From Pavlovales sp. CCMP2436 (Eukaryota > Haptophyta > Pavlovophyceae > Pavlovales), in assembly GCA_026770615.1 (NCBI GenBank), contig MU631663.1, positions 122,178-136,902 of the forward strand: a DNA stretch of 14,725 bases, read 5' to 3'. This document shows, piece by piece, positions 14,718-14,725 of this stretch. The position numbers were made by a program, and so were the translations under genes. The stretch's first letter is position 1. Every line of letters starts with the position of its first letter. The notes under the pieces were generated by a model. The model ran no database searches. It saw only the letters and a program-made list of their open reading frames with translations, and had not been told where the DNA came from.

Positions 14718-14725
14718 TATAAAAA
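14718..14725 (+). promoter_or_regulatory. Possible TATA box at window edge
   Basis: TATAAAAA closes the window after a GC-rich stretch. It is a good match to a TATA box and could serve a + strand gene beyond the edge, but no downstream sequence is available to test this. Confidence 0.25.

Overview
The window looks like nuclear DNA of a GC-rich unicellular eukaryote, most likely a microalga. Three things point that way: a small gene whose frame is only restored by removing two GT-AG introns, a CXXC zinc-finger protein of a purely eukaryotic family, and a short protein with a mitochondrial-type N-terminus. Genes are short, mostly intronless and almost always have G or C in the third codon position. 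They sit among AT-richer repeats. The lineage (haptophyte, stramenopile or other) cannot be fixed from this sequence.

Layout. Positions 1-2100 are repeats: a truncated and a complete copy of a GC-rich ~570 bp repeat, an older duplicated segment (345-634), a 135 bp TA-flanked MITE (1354-1488), and a 462 bp element whose two inverted termini are each ~100 bp palindromes (1626-2087). A C/G-tract region then leads to a P-loop polynucleotide-kinase-like gene (2624-3589). Positions 3985-4640 hold dispersed repeats and palindromes. A repeated 5' flank (5200-5570) precedes a gene with two CXXC zinc fingers (5571-6425). Next is a three-exon gene for a 74-residue, probably N-myristoylated protein (6910-7357), followed by 1.4 kb without a clear gene.

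Positions 8818-11838 are a nested transposon landscape. A second, broken copy of the CXXC gene and its 5' flank lies in inverted orientation and is split by a 2.1 kb non-autonomous element with Tc1/mariner-like TA-flanked termini. That element carries a complete copy of the GC-rich repeat and another dispersed repeat inside it. To the right are a small membrane protein with a mitochondrial-like N-terminus (12339-12725) and a minus-strand coding region interrupted by one TAG (13659-14369).

The genes are not an operon and I see no shared pathway. The main story is repeat-driven duplication and inversion: one 5'-flanking module occurs upstream of the CXXC gene, in the broken copy, and in decayed form upstream of the mitochondrial-type gene. 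The intact CXXC gene serves as the unoccupied counterpart that marks where the transposon entered.
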